Part shown: piece after piece, positions 1-7,705 of the stretch
Numbering within the stretch: the first letter of the stretch is position 1
How the letters are laid out: the number at the start of each line of letters is the position of its first letter
NCBI RefSeq assembly: GCF_016907755.1
Contig: NZ_JAFBCN010000001.1
Span: forward strand, 2,294,001-2,358,000
Source: Cellulosimicrobium cellulans
GTDB taxonomy: Bacteria > Actinomycetota > Actinomycetes > Actinomycetales > Cellulomonadaceae
Length of the DNA: 64,000 nucleotides
Direction: 5' to 3'
The notes under the pieces: generated by a model
Told to the model about the DNA's origin: nothing
The model's input: only the letters and a program-made list of their open reading frames with translations
The model's database searches: none
Translations under genes and position numbers: made by a program

Positions 1-872
1 ACCGGCCGGCCCGTGCGCGGGTGCGTCAGCACCTCGCACCGCACGCCGTAGACCGGGTCCAGCACCTCGGGGACCAGGACCTCGCGCACGTCGCCCGCGG
101 CGACGACCCGGCCGTCCGCGAGCACGACGACGTGGTCGCACGTCTGGGCCGCGAGGTTGAGGTCGTGGAGCGCGGCGAGGACGGTCACGCCGTCGTCGGC
201 GAGGTCGCGCAGGACGCGCATCGTGTCGAGCTGCGCGGCGATGTCGAGGTGGTTGGTCGGCTCGTCGAGCAGGAGCAGCGCGGGCTCCTGCGCGAGCGCG
301 CGCGCCAGGTGCACGCGCTGGCGCTCGCCGCCGGAGAGCGTCGCGACCTCCCGCTCGGCGAACGCGGCCACGCCCGCGCGGGCGAGCGCCGCGGACGCGA
401 CCTCCCGGTCGTGCGCGGAGTCGCCCGCGAGGAGCGAGCGGTGCGGGATGCGACCCAGCAGGACGGCGTCGAGCACGGAGAGCGGGAGGTCGGTCGTCGC
501 GTCCTGCTCGACGAGCGCGAGCACGCGCGCGCGCCTCCGCCGCGGCATCGCGAGAAGGTCCGCGCCGCCGAAGCGCACGTGCGCGGCGTCGTCGGGCCCG
601 GGGGCGCGCACCCCGGCGAGCACGCGCAGGAGCGTCGACTTGCCGGACCCGTTGGGCCCGAGCAGCCCGCTCACCGCGCCGGTCGGGGCCGTGCAGTCGA
701 CCCCGTCGAGGATCAGGCGGCCGTCGACCGACCACGACACGCGCGCGGCGTCCAGCCCGCCGGGGCTCCGCGGATCCGAGGCGCGCGAGGCGGCGTCGTC
801 GAGACGGTCCCGTACGTCGTCCTCGCCGACCGCGGGCGCCTCCTGAGCCGTCGTGCGCGTCGTCTCGCTCAT
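1..872 (-). CDS. ABC transporter ATP-binding protein, FecE/BtuD type (partial, C-terminus outside window)
   Basis: ATPase of a metal-chelate/cofactor importer. Reading leftward from the ATG at 872, the protein has a Walker A loop (GPNGSGKST), the ABC signature LSGGERQR, Walker B LLLLDEPTNHLD and the H-loop histidine (ALHDLNLA). The last residues run off the left edge. An N-terminal extension of about 45 residues precedes the first beta strand. The ATG overlaps the permease stop codon (ATGA), so the three cassette genes are translationally coupled. The family is certain. The substrate (proposed F420-0, otherwise siderophore or cobalamin) is inferred from the neighbouring binding protein. Confidence 0.9.
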   Translation of the reverse strand, partial: MSETTRTTAQEAPAVGEDDVRDRLDDAASRASDPRSPGGLDAARVSWSVDGRLILDGVDCTAPTGAVSGLLGPNGSGKSTLLRVLAGVRAPGPDDAAHVRFGGADLLAMPRRRRARVLALVEQDATTDLPLSVLDAVLLGRIPHRSLLAGDSAHDREVASAALARAGVAAFAEREVATLSGGERQRVHLARALAQEPALLLLDEPTNHLDIAAQLDTMRVLRDLADDGVTVLAALHDLNLAAQTCDHVVVLADGRVVAAGDVREVLVPEVLDPVYGVRCEVLTHPRTGRP

Positions 873-1957
873 GCGGCCTTCCTCCCGCGCCACAGCAGCA
901 GCGCGAACACCGGGGCGCCGATCGCGGCGGTGACGATCCCCACGGGCAGCTCGCGCGGCGCGAACACGGTGCGTGCGAGCGTGTCCGCCCAGACGAGGAA
1001 CGTCGCGCCGAACAGTGCGGACAGCGGCAGCAGGAGCCGGTGCCGCGCGCCTGTGAGGAGCCGGACCGCGTGCGGCAGGATCAGCCCGACGAACCCGATC
1101 GACCCGGACTGCGAGACGAGCGCCCCCGTGAGCAGCGCGACGCCCACGAGCAGCGTCCAGCGCACGCGCGCGACGTCGACCCCGAGCGTGGACGCCGCGG
1201 TGTCGCCGAACGTGAAGGCGTCCAGCAGGGAGCCGGTCGAGGCGAGCAGCGTCCCGAGCACGAGGGTCGCGCCGCCAGCGACCGCGACGGACGTCCACGT
1301 CGCTCCCGCGACGGACCCCATGAGCCACGAGAGGATCTCGCGGTAGGAGTCGCCGGTCGCGGACCAGAAGATGACGAAGCTGGTCGCGGCGGCGGCGAGC
1401 TGGCTCACCGCGAGGCCCGCGAGCACGGTCCGCGTGGGCGTGAGCGCGCCGAGCGCGCCCGCGAGCCCGAGCGCCGCGACGAGCGCCAGCACGGCGCCCC
1501 CGAACGCGGCGACCGGCAGGAGCACGGTCCACCCGGCGACCAGCACGAGCACCGCGCCGAGCGACGCGCCCGACGACAGCCCGAGGAGGTACGGATCTGC
1601 GAGGGGGTTGCGCGTGAGCGACTGCATGACCACGCCGCACACGGCCAGACCTGCGCCCACGGCCGCGGCGGTGAGCACCCGGGGGAGGCGGAGCTGCCAC
1701 ACCATGCCGTCCTGCAGCGCGCCGAGCGGCTCGAGGCCGAGCAGCCCGCCGAGCCCGAGGTGCGTCGCGACCGAGCGCCACACGTCCCCGACCGCGAGGT
1801 CCGCCGGCCCGATCGTCACCGTCACGAGGACCGTCACGACGAGGGCGCCGACGCCGGCCGGCACCCACCAGCCCGCGCCACGGCGCGCGCGGGCCCCCGC
1901 CCGGCCGTCCGGTCGGGCGGGGGGAGCGGGAGCGGGCCGGGTGCGCAGCGTCGTCAC
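869..1957 (-). CDS. FecCD-family ABC transporter permease (putative F420-0 importer permease)
   Basis: Membrane permease of 362 residues with about ten hydrophobic segments. It carries the FecCD/BtuC hallmarks: LRLPRVLTAAAVGAGLAVCG near the N-terminal third, then NPLADPYLLG followed by a Gly/Ala-rich segment, and a GSIGFVGLILPH-type motif near the end. I chose the GTG at 1957 because it overlaps the binding-protein stop as GTGA, matching the tight coupling of the cassette. Longer upstream frames overlap the binding-protein gene and are unlikely. It should form a homodimeric channel with the ATPase encoded downstream. Confidence 0.9.
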   Translation of the reverse strand: MTTLRTRPAPAPPARPDGRAGARARRGAGWWVPAGVGALVVTVLVTVTIGPADLAVGDVWRSVATHLGLGGLLGLEPLGALQDGMVWQLRLPRVLTAAAVGAGLAVCGVVMQSLTRNPLADPYLLGLSSGASLGAVLVLVAGWTVLLPVAAFGGAVLALVAALGLAGALGALTPTRTVLAGLAVSQLAAAATSFVIFWSATGDSYREILSWLMGSVAGATWTSVAVAGGATLVLGTLLASTGSLLDAFTFGDTAASTLGVDVARVRWTLLVGVALLTGALVSQSGSIGFVGLILPHAVRLLTGARHRLLLPLSALFGATFLVWADTLARTVFAPRELPVGIVTAAIGAPVFALLLWRGRKAA

Positions 1958-3024
1958 AGGTCGAGCGCCTCCAGCTGCGCCGCGAGGTCCACGACGGCGT
2001 CGACGTTGCGCACGCCGGCCTCGGTCGCCGGGAACGGGATCGTCAGGTACCGGCCCTCGCGCACGGCGGTCATCTCGGCCGTCGCCGGGTTGGACTCGAG
2101 CCGCTCGATCTTGGCCTCGGCCGTGTTCCACGCGGCGTCGACGAGGACGAGGACGTCGGGGTCGGCGGCGACCGCCTCCTCCCACGCGAACGCGGTCCAG
2201 GTGTCGTGCACGTCGCCCGCGACGTTCTCCAGCCCGACGGCGTCCATGATCATCTGCGGCGCACCGATGCCCGCGCCGACGTAGGGGATGTCGTCCCCGG
2301 ACGAGTACCACAGCGCCGTGAGCCCGCGCTCGTCCCGGGCGACGCCGTCGAGCGTCGCGCGCTGCTCGGCGACGAGGTCGGCGGCGGCGTCCTGCGCGTC
2401 GAAGATCGTGCCGACCTCGGTGATCTCGGCGAACACGTCGTCGAACGTCAGCGGGTCCGGCATGTACTCCGGCGCCTTGCACGCGGCGGGGGAGACGTAC
2501 GTCGCGACGCCGAGCCGCGCGAGGGTCTCGCGGTCGCCCGCGCCCTCGGCCGTCAGGTTGGACTCCCAGCCCGCGTAGACGAGGTCGGGCTCGGTCTCGA
2601 GCACCGCCTCGGCGCCGGGAACCTGGTCCGACAGCGGCTCCGCGACCGCGGGGACGTCCGCCGCGGCGTCGGCCAGGGACTCGGGGACCGGCCCGTCGGC
2701 GAACGCGCTCGCGACGATGCGGTCGCCGAGACCCAGCGCGAGCAGCATCTCCGTGGTGCTCGACTTGATCGTGACCACACGCTCCGGCGCGGCGTCGAAC
2801 GTCACGTCGAACCCGCAGTCGTCGAGCGTGAGCGGGTAGCTCGTCCTCACCGGGGCGGCGCCCGACGGTGGGGCGTCGGCACCTGCGGTCGGGTCGCTCC
2901 CGGGCGCCGTGCCCGACGAGCAGGCGGCGAGCGCGAGGGCGAGCGCGGCGGTCGGGAGCACGAGGGCGGTGCGGCGTGCGGCATCGCGGGGCAGGGTGCG
3001 GGGGACGCTGCGAGAGGAAGGCAC
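1954..3024 (-). CDS. Substrate-binding lipoprotein of FecCD-type importer (putative F420-0 binding protein)
   Basis: Extracytoplasmic solute-binding lipoprotein of 356 residues. The signal peptide has arginines, an Ala/Leu core and a lipobox ending LAAC, then a Gly/Ser/Ala linker. The helical-backbone metal-receptor fold is indicated by APERVVTIKSSTTEMLLALG and later VREGRYLTIPFP. Blocks such as SPAACKAPEYMPDPLTFDDV and YVGAGIGAPQMIMDAVGLE resemble, from memory, the actinobacterial family proposed to bind coenzyme F420-0 rather than FepB or BtuF. The start is GTG at 3024 behind GGAG. It opens the leftward three-gene operon. A TAGGCT -10 box on the minus strand at 3211-3216 is a candidate promoter. 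Confidence 0.8.
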   Translation of the reverse strand: MPSSRSVPRTLPRDAARRTALVLPTAALALALAACSSGTAPGSDPTAGADAPPSGAAPVRTSYPLTLDDCGFDVTFDAAPERVVTIKSSTTEMLLALGLGDRIVASAFADGPVPESLADAAADVPAVAEPLSDQVPGAEAVLETEPDLVYAGWESNLTAEGAGDRETLARLGVATYVSPAACKAPEYMPDPLTFDDVFAEITEVGTIFDAQDAAADLVAEQRATLDGVARDERGLTALWYSSGDDIPYVGAGIGAPQMIMDAVGLENVAGDVHDTWTAFAWEEAVAADPDVLVLVDAAWNTAEAKIERLESNPATAEMTAVREGRYLTIPFPATEAGVRNVDAVVDLAAQLEALDL

Positions 3025-3210
3025 GGGCGAGGTCTCCGGGGTCGGGCGCGGCGCGGCGAACCCTCGACGGGCACGCCGCTGCGGCGGTACGTTCTCGATG
3101 CCGACCGGCGAGCGCCGGCCGGGACCGACGCGTCATCTCGCGTCGCGCGGACCCGCGGCCCAGATCCGGTGCCGCCCCGACGGGCCAGTGCGGGCCCGTG
3201 ATCCTCCGTC

Positions 3211-3216
3211 AGCCTA
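3211..3216 (-). promoter_or_regulatory. -10 box candidate for the importer operon
   Basis: TAGGCT on the minus strand, the same hexamer found before ndk, smc, ffh and rimP here. It would give a 5' UTR of about 180 nt before the binding-protein GTG. I could not pick a convincing -35. Confidence 0.35.
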
Positions 3217-3252
3217 GTCCTTCCCGTGAGCCGGCGTGGCAGAGTGTCCGTC

Positions 3253-4089
3253 GTGACGGAGCCATCGAACCCACCAGCCCAGAGCCCCTCGACCGCACCG
3301 CTGCGCGCGGTGGTGACCGGCGCGTCGTCGGGCATCGGCGAGGCGTGCGTCCGGTTCCTGCGTGCCCGCGGCTGGGACGTCGTCGCGTTCGCGCGGCGCG
3401 CGGACCGGCTCGCCGAGGTCGCGGAGCGCACGGGCGCCCACCCGGTGGTCGGGGACGTCACGTCGGACGAGGACGTCGCGCGCCTCGTCGCGGAGGCGGG
3501 CGCCCGCGGGCCGGTGCACGCGCTGCTCAACGTCGCCGGGTTCGGGCTCGGCGTCGACCACGTCGACGAGGCGAAGATCGACGAGTGGCGCGCGATGTAC
3601 GAGACGAACGTGCTCGGCACCGTGCGCGTGACGAAGGCGTTCCTGCCCCTCCTGCGCGCGTCGCGCCGGGGCGACGTCGTGCTCATGACCTCCACCGCGG
3701 GGCACGACACGTACGTCGGCGGGTCCGGCTACGTCGCGTCCAAGCACGCGCTGCTCGGGGTCGCCAGGACGCTCCGCCTGGAGCTCGTCGGCGAGCCGGT
3801 CCGCGTCATCGAGATCGCCCCCGGCCTCGTGCACACGCCGGAGTTCTCCCTCAACCGCTACCACGGGGACCAGGCCGGGGCCGACGCGGTCTACGCCGGC
3901 GTCGTCGACCCGCTCACCGCGGACGACGTCGCGGACGTCGTGACCTTCGCCGTCACGCGCCCGCACCACGTCAACATCGACTCGCTGGTGCTGCGCCCCG
4001 TCGCGCAGGCGTCCACATACTCCCTGTGGCGCGCACCGCTCGTCCCGAAGGGCGTCCCGGCACCTACCGACGAGCACCGGGACGCCTGA
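3253..4089 (+). CDS. SDR family NAD(P)-dependent oxidoreductase
   Basis: Classical short-chain dehydrogenase/reductase of 278 residues. It has the cofactor loop TGASSGIG near the N-terminus, a variant NAG-type motif (LNVAGFG), the catalytic Ser region (LMTSTAGH) and the YVASK catalytic Tyr/Lys pair, followed by the PG motif (IAPGLVHTPEF). The substrate is unknown. I chose GTG at 3253 because CAGAGT ends seven bases upstream, matching the leaderless pattern of neighbouring genes; GTG at 3226 would add nine residues. It is divergent from the importer operon and convergent with the methyltransferase. Confidence 0.87.
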   Translation: MTEPSNPPAQSPSTAPLRAVVTGASSGIGEACVRFLRARGWDVVAFARRADRLAEVAERTGAHPVVGDVTSDEDVARLVAEAGARGPVHALLNVAGFGLGVDHVDEAKIDEWRAMYETNVLGTVRVTKAFLPLLRASRRGDVVLMTSTAGHDTYVGGSGYVASKHALLGVARTLRLELVGEPVRVIEIAPGLVHTPEFSLNRYHGDQAGADAVYAGVVDPLTADDVADVVTFAVTRPHHVNIDSLVLRPVAQASTYSLWRAPLVPKGVPAPTDEHRDA

Positions 4090-4104
4090 CGCCGGGACGA
4101 CGCC

Positions 4105-4917
4105 TCAGGAGCGCGTCGCCGTGAGGAGCAGGTAGTCCCAGCCCATCGCGCCCTCCTCGAGCCGGTGGTCGGCGAGGTCGCGCAGCGCCTGGTCGAGCCG
4201 CTCCAGCCGCTCGGGGTCGTCGGCGAGGCTCCGGCGCACCGCGATCGTCGGGCCGTACCGCTCGGCGAAGAAGGAACGGAAGGCCTCGCCGTCGGGGAAG
4301 AGCGTCACCGGGAGCGACCGCGTCCGGGTGCGCACGTCGTGCACGCGGTCCCCGAGCAGGGCCCGCACGTGCTCCTCGTCGCCCCACAGGGGCGGGGGCT
4401 GCGCGCCGGGCGGCGGCGCGGGCGCGTACGGCTTCATCGTCGCGAAGAGCTGCCCGATGAACCCACCGGGCGTCCAGCTCGCGAGGGCGAGCGTCCCGCC
4501 GGGGCGGAGCACGCGCACCAGCTGGTCCGCGGCGGCCTGGTGCTGCGGCGCGAACATCGCGCCGATGCACGACAGCACGACGTCGAACGACGCGTCCGCG
4601 TACGGCAGCGCCTCCGCGTCGGCCTGCTCCCACACGAGCCGCGCCCCGCGCTCCTCGGCGGCGCGCCGGCCGACGTCGAGCAGCTCCGGCGTGAGGTCCG
4701 ACGCGACGACGTCGGCGCCCGCCAGCGCGGCCGCGATCGCCGCGTTCCCGGTGCCCGCGGCGACGTCGAGCACGCGCTGACCGGGGCGCACGCCGGCCGC
4801 GTCGACGAGGGTCTCGCCGAGCTCGTGCACCAGCTCGGCGACGGCGGGGTAGTCCCCGGACGCCCACACCGCGCGGTGCTTGGCCTTGAGGTCCGACAGG
4901 ACCACGGTGTCCGTCAT
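4105..4917 (-). CDS. Class I SAM-dependent methyltransferase
   Basis: Methyltransferase of 270 residues. Motif I reads VLDVAAGTGNAAIAAA, with an acidic end of strand 2 (VVASDLTPELL), motif II/III around SFDVVLSCIGAMFAP and motif post-III LRPGGTLALASW, typical of the UbiE/COQ5-like superfamily. The substrate cannot be read from sequence. It is transcribed away from an HxlR-type regulator with about 180 bp between them, an arrangement that often means the regulator controls the divergent gene. It converges with the SDR gene with 15 bp between stops and no obvious terminator. Confidence 0.88.
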   Translation of the reverse strand: MTDTVVLSDLKAKHRAVWASGDYPAVAELVHELGETLVDAAGVRPGQRVLDVAAGTGNAAIAAALAGADVVASDLTPELLDVGRRAAEERGARLVWEQADAEALPYADASFDVVLSCIGAMFAPQHQAAADQLVRVLRPGGTLALASWTPGGFIGQLFATMKPYAPAPPPGAQPPPLWGDEEHVRALLGDRVHDVRTRTRSLPVTLFPDGEAFRSFFAERYGPTIAVRRSLADDPERLERLDQALRDLADHRLEEGAMGWDYLLLTATRS

Positions 4918-5093
4918 GTGCTTCTCCTGCTGTCCAGCCCGCGGTCGCGGGCGTGCGGTGGGTCACGTCCCCTCAGGATCGCGCTCCCTCCTGGAGGCAT
5001 CCAGTACCGGATCTGTAGTGCTCGGGAGGCGCGAACACCTGGCGGCGGACGGTCCCGCGGGTGTCTCCTGGAGGAACGATCGAGGAGGCGGCG
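4918..5093. promoter_or_regulatory. Divergent control region with repeated CTCCTGGAG
   Basis: This stretch separates the methyltransferase and the HxlR regulator. The 9-bp near-palindrome CTCCTGGAG (CTCC-T-GGAG) occurs twice, around 4991 and 5065, about 75 bp apart. HxlR proteins bind short inverted repeats as dimers, so these are candidate operators. The second copy lies just before the regulator's RBS and may partly be a Shine-Dalgarno. This is an inference without binding data. Confidence 0.3.
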
Positions 5094-5765
5094 ATGGCGG
5101 GCTACGGCCAGTTCTGCCCGGTGGCGAAAGCCATGGACGTACTCGACGAGCGCTGGACCCTGCTCGTCGTCCGCGAGCTGCTCGTGGGCAGCACGCACTT
5201 CAACGAGCTGCGGCGGGGGAACCCTCGGATGTCGCCCGCGCTGCTCGCGAAGCGGCTGCGCACGCTCGAGCGTGCCGGCGTCGTGCGGCGCGACGAGGTC
5301 GGCGGGCGGCCGACCTACCGGCTGACGGCGGCGGGCGAGGAGCTCCGTCCCGTGGTCGAGTCGCTCGGCGCATGGGGAGCCCGCTGGGTCGCCGACCTGG
5401 GCGACGAGGACCTGGACCCGCACCTGCTCTTCTGGGACGTACGTCGCACCGTGCCGACGGACGTCTGGCCGCGCGAGACGACCACGGTCGAGTTCCGGCT
5501 GGACGACGTCGATCGCCGGGTGTCGCGGTGGTGGCTCGTCGTGCGGGCGGGCGACGTCGACCTGTGCGACGTCGACCCCGGTCTCGAGCCGGCGGTCGTG
5601 GTCCGGTCCGGGCTGCGCGCCCTGACCCGCGTGTGGCGGGGCGACACGTCGTGGGCGGGAGCGCTGCGCACCGGCGACGTCGTGCTCGTCGGGCCCGCCG
5701 AGGCTCGGCGCGAGCTGCCCGCGTGGATCGGTCAGTCGGACCTCGCGCGCGTGCCGCGGCCGTAG
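5094..5765 (+). CDS. HxlR-family winged-helix transcriptional regulator with C-terminal domain
   Basis: Regulator of 223 residues. The N-terminal ~100 residues are a typical HxlR/MarR-like winged helix: FCPVAKAMDVLDERWTLLV with the single conserved Cys, then RRGNPRMSPALLAKRLRTLE (recognition helix) and the wing GGRPTYRLT. A further ~110 residues extend beyond the usual HxlR length and look like a sterol-carrier-like sensor domain (inferred). ATG 5094 is chosen for GAGGAGG just upstream. It is divergent from the methyltransferase, its likely target. The Cys may be redox- or electrophile-sensitive, as in some HxlR members. Confidence 0.85.
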   Translation: MAGYGQFCPVAKAMDVLDERWTLLVVRELLVGSTHFNELRRGNPRMSPALLAKRLRTLERAGVVRRDEVGGRPTYRLTAAGEELRPVVESLGAWGARWVADLGDEDLDPHLLFWDVRRTVPTDVWPRETTTVEFRLDDVDRRVSRWWLVVRAGDVDLCDVDPGLEPAVVVRSGLRALTRVWRGDTSWAGALRTGDVVLVGPAEARRELPAWIGQSDLARVPRP

Positions 5766-5802
5766 GGCGCCGCCGCGCGGCAGCACGTGCCAGGCTGGGG
5801 GC

Positions 5803-7386
5803 ATGAGCGCCTCCTCCCGTCGTGCCCCCGCGCTCTCGGCGCTCGCCGGCGTGGTCTGCGCGGGCGTCGGGTTCGCGGTCGCCGAGCTCGTCGCGGCGCT
5901 CGTGGGGCCGGGATCCAGCCCGCTGTTCGCCGCTGGGGCCGGGGTGGTCGACGCCGTCCCCGGGCCGGTCAAGGAGTGGGCGGTCGCGACGTTCGGGACC
6001 GCCGACAAGGCGGTGCTGCTCGGCGGCATGGCCGTGGTGCTCGCGGCGGGCGCGGCGCTCGCGGGCTGGCTCGAGCTGCGCCGTCCGCCGTGGGGGTCCC
6101 TGCTGCTGGGCGTCGTGGGCGCCGTCGGAGCCGTCGTGGCCGCGGCCCGGCCGGGCGCGAGCGTCGCGTGGGCGCTGCCCTCGCTCGTCGGGGTGGGCGT
6201 CGCGATCCTGCTGCTGCGCGCGTCGCTCGCCCCGCTGCGCGGGCCCGCGGAGGCGACGGTCGTCGGTGCGGACCTCGACGCGCGCGTGGCGGGCACCGGC
6301 TCCGCACGGGCGTCGATGGACCGGCGGCGCTTCCTCCTCGTCACCGGCCTCGCCGCGGCGGCGGGCGTCGTCGCGCTCGCGACGTCGCGAGCGGTCTCCG
6401 CCGGGTCGCGTGCCGTCACGGCCGCGCGCGAGGCGCTGCGGCTGCCGGCACCGGCGACGCCCGCGCCGGCCGTCCCCGCCGAGGCGGACCTGGGGGTCCC
6501 GGGCCTCGCGCCGTACGTGACGCCGAACGGCGACTTCTACCGGATCGACACCGCGCTGCGCGTGCCGCAGGTCGACCCCGCCTCGTGGACGCTGCGGGTG
6601 ACCGGTCTCGTCGACGAGCCGTTCGAGCTCACGCTCGACGAGCTGCTCGCGCTCCCGCTCACCGAGCACCACGTGACGCTCACGTGCGTGTCGAACGAGG
6701 TCGGCGGCGACCTCGTGGGCAACGCGCGGTGGCTCGGCTACCCCGTGCGCGAGCTGCTCGCGCGCGCCGGGGTCCGCGACGACGCCGACATGGTCCTGTC
6801 CACGAGCGCCGACGGCTGGACGGCGAGCACGCCGCTCGACGTGCTCACCGACCCCGACCGGGCGTGCCTGCTCGCGGTCGGCATGAACGGCGAGCCGCTG
6901 CCCGCGGAGCACGGGTTCCCCGCCCGGCTCGTCGTGCCGGGGCTCTACGGCTACGTGTCCGCGACCAAATGGGTCACCGAGCTCAAGGTCACGACCTTCG
7001 CCGACGACGTCGCGTACTGGTCCACGCGCGGCTGGTCCGAGCGCGGCCCGATCAAGCTCGCGTCGCGCGTCGACACGCCGCGCGCGGGAGCGCCCGTCAC
7101 CGCGGGCACGGTGACCGTCGCGGGCGTCGCGTGGGCGCAGCACACGGGGGTCGCGGGAGTGGAGGTCCGGGTCGACGACGGCACGTGGCGCCCCGCGACG
7201 CTCGCCGAGACGGTAGGCCCCGACACGTGGCGGCAGTGGTCGTACACCTGGGACGCGACGCCGGGCGAGCACCGCCTGACGGTCCGCGCGACCGACGCCG
7301 ACGGCCGCACGCAGACCGCCGACGTCGCCCCGCCCGCACCCGACGGCGCGTCGGGGTGGCACGAGGTCACCGTGCGCGTGGACTGA
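5803..7386 (+). CDS. Membrane-anchored molybdopterin-dependent oxidoreductase (sulfite oxidase/YedY-like)
   Basis: Protein of 527 residues. The first ~150 residues contain four hydrophobic segments, then a basic stretch MDRRRFLLVTGLAAAAG (a fifth segment, Tat-like in look), placing the catalytic part outside the cytoplasm. The oxidoreductase domain follows, with the molybdenum-ligating Cys in LTCVSNEVGGDLVGNARW, and ends in an Ig-like Mo-co dimerisation domain (GVEVRVDDGTW, QWSYTWD). The electron donor and substrate are unknown. CAGGCT ends six bases before the ATG, so the mRNA is probably leaderless. Confidence 0.88.
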   Translation: MSASSRRAPALSALAGVVCAGVGFAVAELVAALVGPGSSPLFAAGAGVVDAVPGPVKEWAVATFGTADKAVLLGGMAVVLAAGAALAGWLELRRPPWGSLLLGVVGAVGAVVAAARPGASVAWALPSLVGVGVAILLLRASLAPLRGPAEATVVGADLDARVAGTGSARASMDRRRFLLVTGLAAAAGVVALATSRAVSAGSRAVTAAREALRLPAPATPAPAVPAEADLGVPGLAPYVTPNGDFYRIDTALRVPQVDPASWTLRVTGLVDEPFELTLDELLALPLTEHHVTLTCVSNEVGGDLVGNARWLGYPVRELLARAGVRDDADMVLSTSADGWTASTPLDVLTDPDRACLLAVGMNGEPLPAEHGFPARLVVPGLYGYVSATKWVTELKVTTFADDVAYWSTRGWSERGPIKLASRVDTPRAGAPVTAGTVTVAGVAWAQHTGVAGVEVRVDDGTWRPATLAETVGPDTWRQWSYTWDATPGEHRLTVRATDADGRTQTADVAPPAPDGASGWHEVTVRVD

Positions 7387-7417
7387 CGGGACCGGCGTCC
7401 GGCCCGTGGACCCCGGG

Positions 7418-7446
7418 TTGTCCGCCCGGGTCCGCCCTGGCACCAT
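7418..7446 (+). promoter_or_regulatory. Promoter of the Cys-Cys leader ORF
   Basis: TTGTCC (7418-7423), a 17-bp spacer, then CACCAT (7441-7446), with GTG of a micro-ORF starting six bases after the -10. The spacing is ideal for a SigA-type promoter and predicts a leaderless transcript starting on the GTG. Confidence 0.55.
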
Positions 7447-7452
7447 GTCCGC

Positions 7453-7527
7453 GTGACCTCCCCGCGCCCCACGAGCAGCACGCTCGTCGTCGCGCGCCCG
7501 CAGGTCCCCTCCGCCACCTGTTGTTGA
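7453..7527 (+). CDS. 24-codon leader peptide ending Cys-Cys (putative cysteine-responsive attenuator)
   Basis: Micro-ORF of 24 sense codons starting with GTG directly downstream of a well-spaced promoter. Its last two codons are TGT TGT followed by TGA. TGT is rare in this GC-rich genome, where Cys is normally TGC, so two in a row at the end suggest that ribosome stalling on scarce Cys-tRNA is the point. Such Cys-terminated uORFs are known in actinobacteria ahead of sulfur genes. A stable hairpin lies about 50 nt downstream. The gene it would control is not obvious: only a small orphan ORF and the ileS T-box follow. Function inferred. Confidence 0.45.
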   Translation: MTSPRPTSSTLVVARPQVPSATCC

Positions 7528-7578
7528 GGGCTCGCGGCGCCCTGCGCAGCCTCGACCTGGTGTCCGTGAGCAGCCTCC

Positions 7579-7604
7579 CGCCCCTCTCTCTCCGTGAGGG
7601 GGCG
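7579..7604 (+). terminator. Hairpin downstream of the Cys leader (attenuator candidate)
   Basis: CGCCCCTC (7579-7586) pairs with GAGGGGGCG (7596-7604) with one bulged G and a pyrimidine-rich 9-nt loop. There is no U-tract, so it may be a terminator of the GC-rich actinobacterial kind or a switchable stem controlled by translation of the upstream leader. Confidence 0.35.
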
Positions 7605-7705
7605 TGACGGTCGCCGGTCTCGTGCCACGGGCTCATCGATGAGTCCCGCGCGACGCCCGGGTCTGCACCTCCGGACGCCCGCCGAGCACAGGACGCGAGA
7701 CCACC

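Noticed and set aside
3025-3210. Possible cobalamin riboswitch before the binding-protein gene (minus-strand CGGAGACCTCGCC looks like a B12 box)
   Set aside because: The GGAG is the expected RBS eight to nine bases before the GTG, and I could not find the other conserved core elements or their pairing in the leader.
3226-3252. Upstream GTG start for the SDR gene
   Set aside because: It lacks an RBS and its -10 spacing (five bases after TAGTCC) is poorer than that of GTG 3253; the added residues are not family-like. It remains possible.
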